From Bryobacterales bacterium (GTDB lineage: Bacteria > Acidobacteriota > Terriglobia > Bryobacterales > Bryobacteraceae): a stretch of 6,807 nucleotides of DNA. A program made the translations under genes and the position numbers. The number at the start of each line of letters is the position of its first letter. Within the stretch, counting starts at the first letter, position 1. The stretch is from assembly GCA_025353235.1 (NCBI GenBank), contig JANXQZ010000127.1, forward strand, positions 1-6,807, given 5' to 3'. Positions 1-6,019 of the stretch are shown here, in pieces. Under the pieces are notes generated by a model, which had not been told where the DNA came from, did not search any database, and saw nothing but the letters and a program-made list of their open reading frames with translations.

Positions 1-25
1 GGTTCGAGTCCCTCCGGGCGCACCA
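1..25 (+). tRNA. tRNA 3' end (partial; probably tRNA-Arg)
   Basis: The window opens inside a tRNA gene. Bases 1-2 are the last two of the T-stem 5' strand, 3-9 are the T-loop TTCGAGT, 10-14 (CCCTC) the T-stem 3' strand, 15-21 (CGGGCGC) the acceptor 3' strand, 22 the discriminator A, and 23-25 an encoded CCA. The acceptor 5' strand must therefore be GCGCCCG, which is common for bacterial tRNA-Arg, and the A discriminator is compatible with arginine. The anticodon lies outside the window, so the isotype is an inference. The gene converges with the methyltransferase-nuclease gene that ends at 76. Confidence 0.9.
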
Positions 26-44
26 AACTAGCCCCTTAAGCCCT

Positions 45-68
45 GAATTCGGCAACTGCGAATCTTTT
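45..68 (+). terminator. possible weak intrinsic terminator after the tRNA
   Basis: ATTCG (47-51) can pair with CGAAT (59-63) around a 7-base loop, and TCTTTT follows at 63-68. This is the layout of a small intrinsic terminator for the plus-strand tRNA. The stem is only 5 bp and A/T-rich at one end, so it may be chance. The rest of 26-75 shows nothing else I can support. Confidence 0.3.
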
Positions 69-75
69 AAGCTTC

Positions 76-1728
76 TCAGAACAACTCGGGTTGCCGACTT
101 TTCGACTTCCGCGCTGCCTTCTGAAAAGTCTCCACTCGGTACTTAGGATACTCCAGCAGCCTCCCATCCAGCAGTTCGCGAATAGTACGAATTTGCACGC
201 GAGCAAATTGACCCGGCAGTTCGGGCGGCTGATACACACCAGCGGCGGCGGCTTCCCTGAGCATAGGTGCCGTGGGTTCTTCGAGGGTGATCAGAGCGCC
301 GATGCTGGCCTTCTCGCGTTCCATGGTCCCGTTGAGATCGCGCACGTGATGGACGCCTGTATGTCCGCTTTTTACCTGAACAATTAGCTTCTTGGCCTGC
401 CCCGACTTGTCGTCAAAAAAGTTGATATACCCGTCCACACCGGAATCAGCTCCCTTCTTCCTACCATGTGCAGGACGGGCGTCTACGAGGTCCACGGCCC
501 ACCACTCAAATTGATGCGGGTCCACGTTTTTCAGCGCGATAGCACCAGCAAAGTCAGTAGGGGCTCCGACGATCTGATACGAGTTGAGCTCGGCTCCGAA
601 GTGATCTTTCAGTCTCCGTTGAACGAGGTTGACGGCCAAATACGTGATGTCGATTCCAATCCAGCGCCGCTTGAATCTTTCCGCCACGGCAATAGTAGTG
701 CCGCAACCGCAAAAGGGGTCCATCACGACGTCCCCTTCGTTGCTGCTTGCACTAATAATGCGTTCGAGAAGCGCTTCCGGCTTTTGAGTTGGGTAGCCAA
801 GACGTTCTTGTGCTTGCGAGTTGATTGGCCGAATGTCCGTCCAAACGGTACCTCTCACGCCTCCCTCCATTTCTTCCAGATACCTTTTTAGTTGGGGCCG
901 CTTGGCTGTATCGAATGAACCGTCCGGCTTGGTCGGATACCAAACCCGCCCTTCTTCGTCCAACCTGGTCATAGTCGCGATCGAGTAGCGCCAACCTTTG
1001 GCGGGAAACGGGAAACCTTTCCAGTCGTACATCATGTTACGCCGGGGATTCGGACTCGTCATGTTGTCTAAGCGATACATCCGCCCATCACCGTCGTCGT
1101 GCCGATATTTGGACGCAATGTACTCTTCCGAGTGAGGGTCCCTCGGCGTATTCCAGTTGAATTGAGATGTCTTTGAATAGAAGAAGATCGTGTCCGCCAC
1201 CTTGCTCCACGTTTTACTATCGCTATGAGTGGTGGTGCGCTTCCAGGTAATTTCGTTGCGGTATTCGTCGACACTGAAGATCGCATCCAGAGCGAGTTTC
1301 AAGTAATGGCTAGCGGTCGGATCGCAATGCAAATAGAGGCTGCCAGTCGGTTTGAGAACCCGATGCAGCTCTTGGAGCCGAGCCGCCATCATTACCAAAT
1401 AAGCCATCATGTCGTTGTGCCCAAGGAACCCGACGAACGACTGAAGCAAGTCCGCCAGCTTGCGAGGCCCGCTTGTCACCAGGTTGTGATAGACGGCGGC
1501 GCTTTCCTGATTCCAATGCCACGTGTCCTCGAAGACGGTTATTTGAGCGGCTGATTCTTCGCCACTCTTCTCTCTGAAGAGAACATTGTAGTTCGCGTTT
1601 GAGTTGAAGGGAGGGTCGAGATAGATGAGGTCGACGTAGTCGTTCGGGATCTCGCGGCGTAGAATATCCAGGTTGTCCCCGAAATAGACTCGGTTTGTCC
1701 ACTCGGGCATGAACACCCATTGTGGCAT
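76..1728 (-). CDS. Beta-class DNA methyltransferase fused to a C-terminal Mrr-like PD-(D/E)XK nuclease domain
   Basis: The 550-residue protein is predicted to methylate an amino group of adenine or cytosine in DNA using S-adenosylmethionine. The catalytic motif DPPF is at residues 38-41, after GDNLDIL at 17-23. [12 protein letters not shown] is at 314-325 and the SAM-binding DPFCGCGTT at 337-345. The order of catalytic motif first and SAM motif last marks the beta class. Residues ~150-310 between them probably include the target-recognition region. After the methylase core, residues ~400-520 form a second domain with FE (407-408), GADSGVDG (426-433) and IVQVKSG (449-455). This is the D...QxK pattern of Mrr-like PD-(D/E)XK nucleases, with D432 and K453 as likely catalytic residues. 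The two activities in one chain suggest a single-gene restriction-modification enzyme, but cleavage is inferred. The start is uncertain: no ribosome binding site precedes Met1, and Met7 (ATG at 1710-1708) sits closer to where family-like sequence begins. GC looks lower than in the neighbouring gene. The recognition site cannot be read from sequence. Confidence 0.9.
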   Translation of the reverse strand: MPQWVFMPEWTNRVYFGDNLDILRREIPNDYVDLIYLDPPFNSNANYNVLFREKSGEESAAQITVFEDTWHWNQESAAVYHNLVTSGPRKLADLLQSFVGFLGHNDMMAYLVMMAARLQELHRVLKPTGSLYLHCDPTASHYLKLALDAIFSVDEYRNEITWKRTTTHSDSKTWSKVADTIFFYSKTSQFNWNTPRDPHSEEYIASKYRHDDGDGRMYRLDNMTSPNPRRNMMYDWKGFPFPAKGWRYSIATMTRLDEEGRVWYPTKPDGSFDTAKRPQLKRYLEEMEGGVRGTVWTDIRPINSQAQERLGYPTQKPEALLERIISASSNEGDVVMDPFCGCGTTIAVAERFKRRWIGIDITYLAVNLVQRRLKDHFGAELNSYQIVGAPTDFAGAIALKNVDPHQFEWWAVDLVDARPAHGRKKGADSGVDGYINFFDDKSGQAKKLIVQVKSGHTGVHHVRDLNGTMEREKASIGALITLEEPTAPMLREAAAAGVYQPPELPGQFARVQIRTIRELLDGRLLEYPKYRVETFQKAARKSKSRQPELF

Positions 1729-1775
1729 TTCGTTCAGGCATCGGACCCCGCGATTGAGAACACTGAAATTCTTGG

Positions 1776-3872
1776 CTAATAAGCTAGAATGCGCTCCGCC
1801 TCAACTACCAGATTCTCCACCTGGGGAAGAATCTCATTCTCCAGTTGAGGGTTATACCCCACCCAAGTATCCAGAGCCGCTACCCGACCCACTGGAGCGT
1901 CCAACTGATCGAACAACTCATTCGCAATCCGAGCCGCCAACTCGGCCCCATACCCCCACGAGAGACAATCCTCATGCGCCAGGATCACGCGATTCGTCTT
2001 CTCCACCGACGCCTTGATAGCCGCCCAATCATAAGGCGAGAGGCTGCGCAGATCGATCACTTCCACAGTCGACGCGGGATTGCGCTGCTCAATCTGCAAC
2101 GCGGCCTGCAGCGACTTCTGCACCAGCGCCCCGTAAGTCACAATCGTCAGCCGCTGACCTGCCTTCACCACCTTCGCCTTCCCAAACGGGATCGTATAGT
2201 CCGGCCCCGGATGTGCGGACCGGTTGTAAGGCTCGCGATACAATCGCTTGTGCTCCAGAAAGAGCACCGGATCGTCGCAACGAATCGCGGTCCGCAACAG
2301 ACCGCTTGCGTCCAACGCGTTCGACGGCATCACCACCCGCAGCCCCGGAATGTGCGTAAACACCACTTCCCCGCACTGGCTGTGATAAATCGCGCCGCCA
2401 TTCAGATAACCGCCAATCGCCACGCGAATCACTACGGGGCACTTGAATCCATTGTTCGAGCGCCAGCGCATATTCGCCAGCTCGTCGCGGATCTGCATCA
2501 TCGCCGGCCAGATATAGTCGAAGAACTGAATCTCAGTAACAGGCTTGAGCCCGCGGTTCGCCATCCCGATCGCGCGCCCGACAATCGCAGCCTCCGCAAT
2601 CGGACTGTTGAAGCACCGCCTGCTCCCGAACGCGATCTGCAGCCCTGCCGTCGCCTTGAACACTCCGCCCTTGCCTTTCACCTCGCACAGGCTGTCTTCT
2701 CGACTGCAATCCGCGACGTCCTCGCCAAAAAGCACGATCTTTTCATTGCGGCGCATCTCTTCGTGCAGAGTTAGATTAATCTCGTCCACCATCGTGCGCG
2801 GAGCGCCCTCGAAGCGAGGTTCAACCTCGAACTCTTCCGACGCCGGGTCGATGCTATCGGAGTAGAGAAAATCGAACGCCGATCCCTTCGCGGGGGGCTC
2901 GGCTTTCAGTGCGCGCTGAGTCGCTTCCTGAATCTCTTCCTCTACTTCGTGACCGATTAATTGCAGACGATGCCGATCGAGAATGCCGTGCTCGATGAGC
3001 CATTCTGGGAACCGGAGCACGGGATCGAGCGCGTCTTCAGCCTGGCGTTCGGCCTTCGTTTTATAAAGCTTCTCGTCATCCGAAAGCGAATGTGAATAAG
3101 GCCGCGTGACTCGGGCACGCACGAGAGCAGGTCCGGTTCCCGCAAGGCAGTGATCCGCAGCCTCGCGCAACACGCGATACGAAGCGATGAAGTCCGTGCC
3201 GTCCACTTCAAAAACCGCTAAGCTCGGAAAGCCGCTTAGCAAGGCTGCGATGTTGCCCCCCGCAGTCTGTTTCTCCACCGGTACCGAGATGGCGTATCCG
3301 TTATCTTCGATCAGGTAAACCACCGGCAGCCGATCCAGGCAGGCCGCATTCATCGATTCCCAAAATTCGCCTTCGCTGGTGGAGCCTTCGCCGCCGCAAA
3401 CGAGCGTCACCTCGTCGGAATGTGGATCCAGGTAGCGGCCCGCGTGAGCACAACCGACTGCGTGCAGGAACTGGGTGCCAGTGGGCGACGAGCCAGTCAC
3501 TATGTGCAGCGCGGGCGAACTCCAGTGCGATGGCATTTGCCGACCGCCCGATGCGGTGTCGGCCGCAGCTCCTACCGCCTGCAGCAGCATGTCATCCATC
3601 GTGACGCCCAGGGTCAGACAGAGAGCGCGGTCGCGGTAATAGGGATAAAACCAATCGCGGCCGGCTCGGAAAACAAACCCTGCAGCGGTCTGCACCGCTT
3701 CATGACCCGCACCGCTGATTTGGAAATAAATGCGGCTTTGGCGCTTGAGGGAAATCTCGCGGTCATCGAGTCGCCGCGAGGTGTGCATAATTCGAAAGGC
3801 GCGAACTAAGTCGTCGCCGCTAAGGGCAGGCTCCAGGTCTACCGCAGGGGCAAGGCAGGTTGGCGTGGCCAT
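1776..3872 (-). CDS. Fused alpha-beta E1 component of a 2-oxoacid (branched-chain type) dehydrogenase
   Basis: This 698-residue cytoplasmic enzyme should carry out the thiamin-diphosphate-dependent decarboxylation of a 2-oxoacid and acylate the lipoyl group of an E2 partner. Residues ~20-320 are the E1-alpha half: SGAGHEAVQ (53-61), YYRDRA (78-83), QMPSHW (112-117), the ThDP motif from GEG (161-163) to EDNGYAIS (189-196), and the loop with HSLSDD (261-266). Residues ~358-698 are the E1-beta half: LFGEDVAD (381-388), [10 protein letters not shown] (402-411), [12 protein letters not shown] (421-432) with likely cofactor-contacting E427, and YHSQ (496-499). GEG and NGYAIS are shared with E1-alpha of branched-chain 2-oxoacid dehydrogenase rather than the GDG of most pyruvate enzymes. 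I therefore favour 2-oxoisovalerate as substrate, although pyruvate or another 2-oxoacid is not excluded. Most bacteria encode alpha and beta as separate genes; here they are joined by a linker of about 40 residues. No E2 or E3 gene is in the window. The start is supported by the ribosome binding site at 3881-3886. Confidence 0.93.
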   Translation of the reverse strand: MATPTCLAPAVDLEPALSGDDLVRAFRIMHTSRRLDDREISLKRQSRIYFQISGAGHEAVQTAAGFVFRAGRDWFYPYYRDRALCLTLGVTMDDMLLQAVGAAADTASGGRQMPSHWSSPALHIVTGSSPTGTQFLHAVGCAHAGRYLDPHSDEVTLVCGGEGSTSEGEFWESMNAACLDRLPVVYLIEDNGYAISVPVEKQTAGGNIAALLSGFPSLAVFEVDGTDFIASYRVLREAADHCLAGTGPALVRARVTRPYSHSLSDDEKLYKTKAERQAEDALDPVLRFPEWLIEHGILDRHRLQLIGHEVEEEIQEATQRALKAEPPAKGSAFDFLYSDSIDPASEEFEVEPRFEGAPRTMVDEINLTLHEEMRRNEKIVLFGEDVADCSREDSLCEVKGKGGVFKATAGLQIAFGSRRCFNSPIAEAAIVGRAIGMANRGLKPVTEIQFFDYIWPAMMQIRDELANMRWRSNNGFKCPVVIRVAIGGYLNGGAIYHSQCGEVVFTHIPGLRVVMPSNALDASGLLRTAIRCDDPVLFLEHKRLYREPYNRSAHPGPDYTIPFGKAKVVKAGQRLTIVTYGALVQKSLQAALQIEQRNPASTVEVIDLRSLSPYDWAAIKASVEKTNRVILAHEDCLSWGYGAELAARIANELFDQLDAPVGRVAALDTWVGYNPQLENEILPQVENLVVEAERILAY

Positions 3873-3880
3873 CGGTTGGT

Positions 3881-3886
3881 CTCCCT
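3881..3886 (-). promoter_or_regulatory. ribosome binding site of the E1 gene
   Basis: On the minus strand this reads AGGGAG, 8 bases before the ATG at 3872-3870. It lies just beyond the TAG stop (3891-3889) of the upstream gene, which suits reinitiation within one transcript. Confidence 0.75.
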
Positions 3887-3888
3887 AT

Positions 3889-4689
3889 CTATCTCGGCGG
3901 AATCGGGGTTGCGGTGGATCCACCAATATCGGCGTAAGCTTCCTTCACCTTCGCCACCTTCGATCCCGCGAAACTAACGAATGTAATCTTGCCCGGGGGC
4001 TGGCCGTAGATCCAATCCTCCGTCTCGTCGCCATCCTTCAATCCGCGTTCCTTATGACGCGGCTTGCCGAGCGCCAGCATCACCTGTTCCCGATCCATGC
4101 CTTCGATCGCCTTATTCGCCTTGATCGCTTTCTGGACCGGCTCGGGCAGCTTATCGAAATAGTTTTCCGTGGCGCTGTGTTTTTCGAAGTCCAGAATCGG
4201 CAGGAGCATCTTTTTGATGTCGGCCGACTTCACGGGAGGAACGTGTTTGTCGAACAGCAATGCGATGTACGTTCCGGCAGGCGCGTTCGCATCCCGATTC
4301 TGATTCACCGGCGCGGTGCTGTTGCCCATCCCGACTTCCACATGATCGTACCAGTGGCCCCCCTTCTTCATGCCATTGTTGATTTCGAGCAGGATTTTAT
4401 CGCTCTCAATCGCCACCCGCGTGATCTGCACCAGGTCGCCCACCCGCGCTGCCGGACCCAACTCGCGGCCCAGCTCTTCCCACTTTTTCTTGTCGTAAGT
4501 GCCGGTGCTCTCGAAGGGGAGCGGCTTCTTGGAGCGAGGCAGGTATGACTTTACGGTCGCGTATTCGGAACTAAGCCCGCGCAGGATCTCGATGCGATCG
4601 TCTTCGGTCAGCTTCTTGTCGCTGGCGGATGCTGGACTGAAGATCCACAATCCCGAGGCCACCATCACGAACAAGCGTCGAGCCATCAT
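3889..4689 (-). CDS. Secreted protein of unknown role with a BamE/SmpA-like C-terminal region
   Basis: I take the start at the ATG at 4689-4687, giving 266 residues. It is preceded by GGGAGA with a 7-base spacer and gives a proper signal peptide: basic MMARR, a hydrophobic stretch at 6-19, then SPASA with probable cleavage after residue 22. The open frame continues upstream to 4938, but that part lies over the protease gene and lacks a signal sequence. Residues 82-122 contain a conserved-looking block (VGDLVQITRVAIESDKILLEI, then HWYDHVEVG). Residues ~196-252 match the pattern of BamE/SmpA-type domains: GMDREQVMLALGKP at 197-210, then W-x-YG (226-229) and a beta-hairpin-like end (ITFVSFAGSKVAKVKE). 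BamE itself is a lipoprotein of the outer-membrane barrel assembly machinery; here there is no lipobox, so it is likely a soluble periplasmic or exported relative. The stop is 16 bp before the E1 start. The protein's function is not known to me. Confidence 0.85.
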   Translation of the reverse strand: MMARRLFVMVASGLWIFSPASASDKKLTEDDRIEILRGLSSEYATVKSYLPRSKKPLPFESTGTYDKKKWEELGRELGPAARVGDLVQITRVAIESDKILLEINNGMKKGGHWYDHVEVGMGNSTAPVNQNRDANAPAGTYIALLFDKHVPPVKSADIKKMLLPILDFEKHSATENYFDKLPEPVQKAIKANKAIEGMDREQVMLALGKPRHKERGLKDGDETEDWIYGQPPGKITFVSFAGSKVAKVKEAYADIGGSTATPIPPR

Positions 4690-5546
4690 ATGATCTTCTC
4701 CCGCACCAGAAAAGTCTCCTGCGTTCGAATCGGAGCTCTCAGCAGAAAGACGAAAAGCACCGCTACTACAGCCGTAGTGAGCAGACCGCCTTCCGGCCCG
4801 TACGCCCCGCCGCTCCACAGTTCGCCGATTTTCCAGTGGAGTCCGTAGCCAGTCACCCCCATTGTAAACCCGCTCAAATTGCTGCCTAACAGCGGGAGCG
4901 TCCAGTTCCATCCGAAATGGAGTCCGATCGGGAGCCAAAGATCGCCGCTTCGGAAAAACGCGTAGCCGAGCAGGACTCCCCAGAGCATGGTGTTTACCAC
5001 CCCCAGCGTAGTCACGTTCCGGTTATTCATATGAGCGACGCCAAACAGGACGCTGATGGGGAGAATTGCGGCGAAGGGTCCAATCGAGTTGGCGAGTACC
5101 TGGAAGGCATAGCCTCGGAACAGCATCTCCTCCCCGACCGCGCCAAAGAGCAGGATCACGGAGAGGAACAATAGACTGGCCCACTCCGTTTTGGCGGCGG
5201 GATCAGGCTCGAGTTCGGCCGAGCGCGTGAGTATGGGCAGCACGAGAACGCAGAGTGCCGCCCCTATTCCACCCAACACGCCGAACACTAAATTGCGGCG
5301 GGAGTCCGCGTTCCAGCCCAAACCGATATCGGAGAGCCTTCCTCGCTCATAGATCCGAAGCGGAACGGCATTGGCAACAGCGGCAGCGGCGAAGGTTCCA
5401 AGGGCTGAGGTAATGATGTACCCACCTGACCCCAGCGCAAAATTGATGAGGATGGGGAAGATGGCAAGGCCGAGAATCGCGAGAACGACGAAGATGCCAA
5501 CTCGGAGAAGAACTCCGAACCTGTCGTTAGTTGGAGCGGGAGTCAA
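4686..5546 (-). CDS. CPBP family intramembrane metalloprotease (CAAX/Abi type)
   Basis: This 286-residue membrane protein has hydrophobic segments near 11-35, 42-62, 86-106, 123-138, 153-170, 181-198 and 254-269. The glutamate-rich motif GEEMLFRGY (138-146) supplies E139, E140 and R144. FGVAHMNN (168-175) supplies H172, and GLHFGWNW (208-215) supplies H210 and N214. These three motifs define the CPBP (Abi/CAAX protease) family, zinc-type peptidases whose active site lies within the membrane. In bacteria they are linked to peptide maturation, self-immunity or regulated proteolysis; the substrate here is unknown. The start is TTG at 5546-5544, because no in-frame ATG or GTG lies near and a nearby ATG at 5557 is out of frame and stops at once. 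No ribosome binding site is visible. The TGA stop overlaps the next gene's ATG, indicating translational coupling with the BamE-like secreted protein. Confidence 0.9.
   Translation of the reverse strand: MTPAPTNDRFGVLLRVGIFVVLAILGLAIFPILINFALGSGGYIITSALGTFAAAAVANAVPLRIYERGRLSDIGLGWNADSRRNLVFGVLGGIGAALCVLVLPILTRSAELEPDPAAKTEWASLLFLSVILLFGAVGEEMLFRGYAFQVLANSIGPFAAILPISVLFGVAHMNNRNVTTLGVVNTMLWGVLLGYAFFRSGDLWLPIGLHFGWNWTLPLLGSNLSGFTMGVTGYGLHWKIGELWSGGAYGPEGGLLTTAVVAVLFVFLLRAPIRTQETFLVREKII
4697..4702 (-). promoter_or_regulatory. ribosome binding site of the BamE-like secreted protein gene
   Basis: On the minus strand this reads GGGAGA, 7 bases before the ATG at 4689-4687. It lies inside the last codons of the protease gene. 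It decides the start of the downstream gene against the longer upstream reading frame. Confidence 0.7.
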
Positions 5547-5562
5547 ACAAGAAACATTGTAG

Positions 5563-5568
5563 CTCGCT
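5563..5568 (-). promoter_or_regulatory. weak sigma-70-like sequence ahead of the protease gene
   Basis: Reading toward the protease gene, the gap contains TTAAGAGCGAGC followed by TACAAT. The TACAAT hexamer (about 5563-5558 on the minus strand) differs from the -10 consensus at one base. No recognisable -35 lies 16-18 bases upstream. If used, transcription would begin almost at the TTG start, giving a leaderless or near-leaderless message, which would agree with the missing ribosome binding site. A chance match is quite possible. Confidence 0.2.
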
Positions 5569-5582
5569 CTTAAGCACCTTAC

Positions 5583-5624
5583 GTAGGGCAGGTTGCCAAC
5601 CTGCGGCGGGTTGTTAACCCCTAC
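5583..5624. repeat. double palindromic intergenic element (two hairpins in an outer inverted repeat)
   Basis: The outer arms GTAGGG (5583-5588) and CCCTAC (5619-5624) are perfect inverted complements. Inside lie two further palindromes: GCAGGTT-GCC-AACCTGC (5588-5604) and GGGTT-GTT-AACCC (5608-5620), each a stem with a 3-base loop. The outer arms and the inner stems share bases at 5588 and 5619-5620, so they are alternative or partly exclusive pairings. The element fills much of the gap between the TPR gene and the protease gene and includes the TPR gene's stop codon (5623-5621). No T-run follows on the minus strand, so it is not a typical intrinsic terminator. It looks like a REP/BIME-like dispersed repeat, but only one copy is in the window. 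Confidence 0.6.
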
Positions 5625-5998
5625 TTCTTCGCTAGCTTTTTCCGAATCGCGTCAACATTCTTAGCATCCGGCGCGAGCTCCACATACTTGGCATAAGCTA
5701 TGCGCGCGTTTGCCTGATCCTTCAACTTCTCCTGGGCTTCCCCCAAATGCAAGTACGCCTCGGCGAATCCGGGATTCCAATGGGTCGCTTCCGTAAAGCG
5801 TTTTGCTGCCGCCCGGTAATTCTTCTTCTTGAAATAGTAACTCCCTATAGTAACTTCCTTAGTGGCTTGCAGGGGGTTAAAAGTGTATTCCTTGGGAGCG
5901 ATGGATTCGTCTTCCTCGGGCGGCTCCTGCTGCGGCGCTGGCTTCTGAGCCAGCAGCGCTGTGCAGCAAAACAGAAGCACCAACGCAATTCTCTTCAC
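5621..5998 (-). CDS. Small secreted tetratricopeptide-repeat protein
   Basis: The 125-residue product begins with a signal peptide: MKR, a hydrophobic core at 4-16, and likely cleavage after A17 or nearby. Two cysteines (C11, C12) fall in the core, but the preceding residues (LLF) do not make a good lipobox. A Pro/Glu-rich spacer (19-37) follows, then about two TPR units (roughly 45-77 and 78-111), with the typical NYRAAAKRFTEA and NPGFAEAYLHLGEAQEKLKD patterns and a capping helix at 113-124. TPR proteins act as protein-binding scaffolds; in the periplasm of diderms they often accompany envelope assembly. The start is GTG (5998-5996); an ATG at 6006 is out of frame and meets a stop after two further codons. 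Only a poor AAAGA lies next to the start. The specific partner is unknown. Confidence 0.85.
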   Translation of the reverse strand: MKRIALVLLFCCTALLAQKPAPQQEPPEEDESIAPKEYTFNPLQATKEVTIGSYYFKKKNYRAAAKRFTEATHWNPGFAEAYLHLGEAQEKLKDQANARIAYAKYVELAPDAKNVDAIRKKLAKK

Positions 5999-6019
5999 TC
6001 TTTCATAGTAGCGTTAAGA

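Noticed and set aside
466..891. Plus-strand open frame (141 codons) within the methyltransferase region
   Set aside because: It is antisense to the methylase SAM-binding and recognition regions and has no coherent protein character.
1845..2774. Long plus-strand open frame (309 codons)
   Set aside because: It lies antisense to the well-supported E1 gene, and its Arg/His-rich translation with no recognisable domain is typical of a shadow frame in GC-rich DNA.
3730..4548. Plus-strand open frame (272 codons) across the E1 start and the BamE-like gene
   Set aside because: It spans two supported minus-strand genes and their ribosome binding site, and shows no domain or signal sequence.
4690..4938. 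Upstream extension of the BamE-like gene to 4938 (extra 83 residues)
   Set aside because: It lies entirely over the protease gene, has no signal peptide, and the internal ATG at 4689 has a good ribosome binding site followed by a proper signal sequence.
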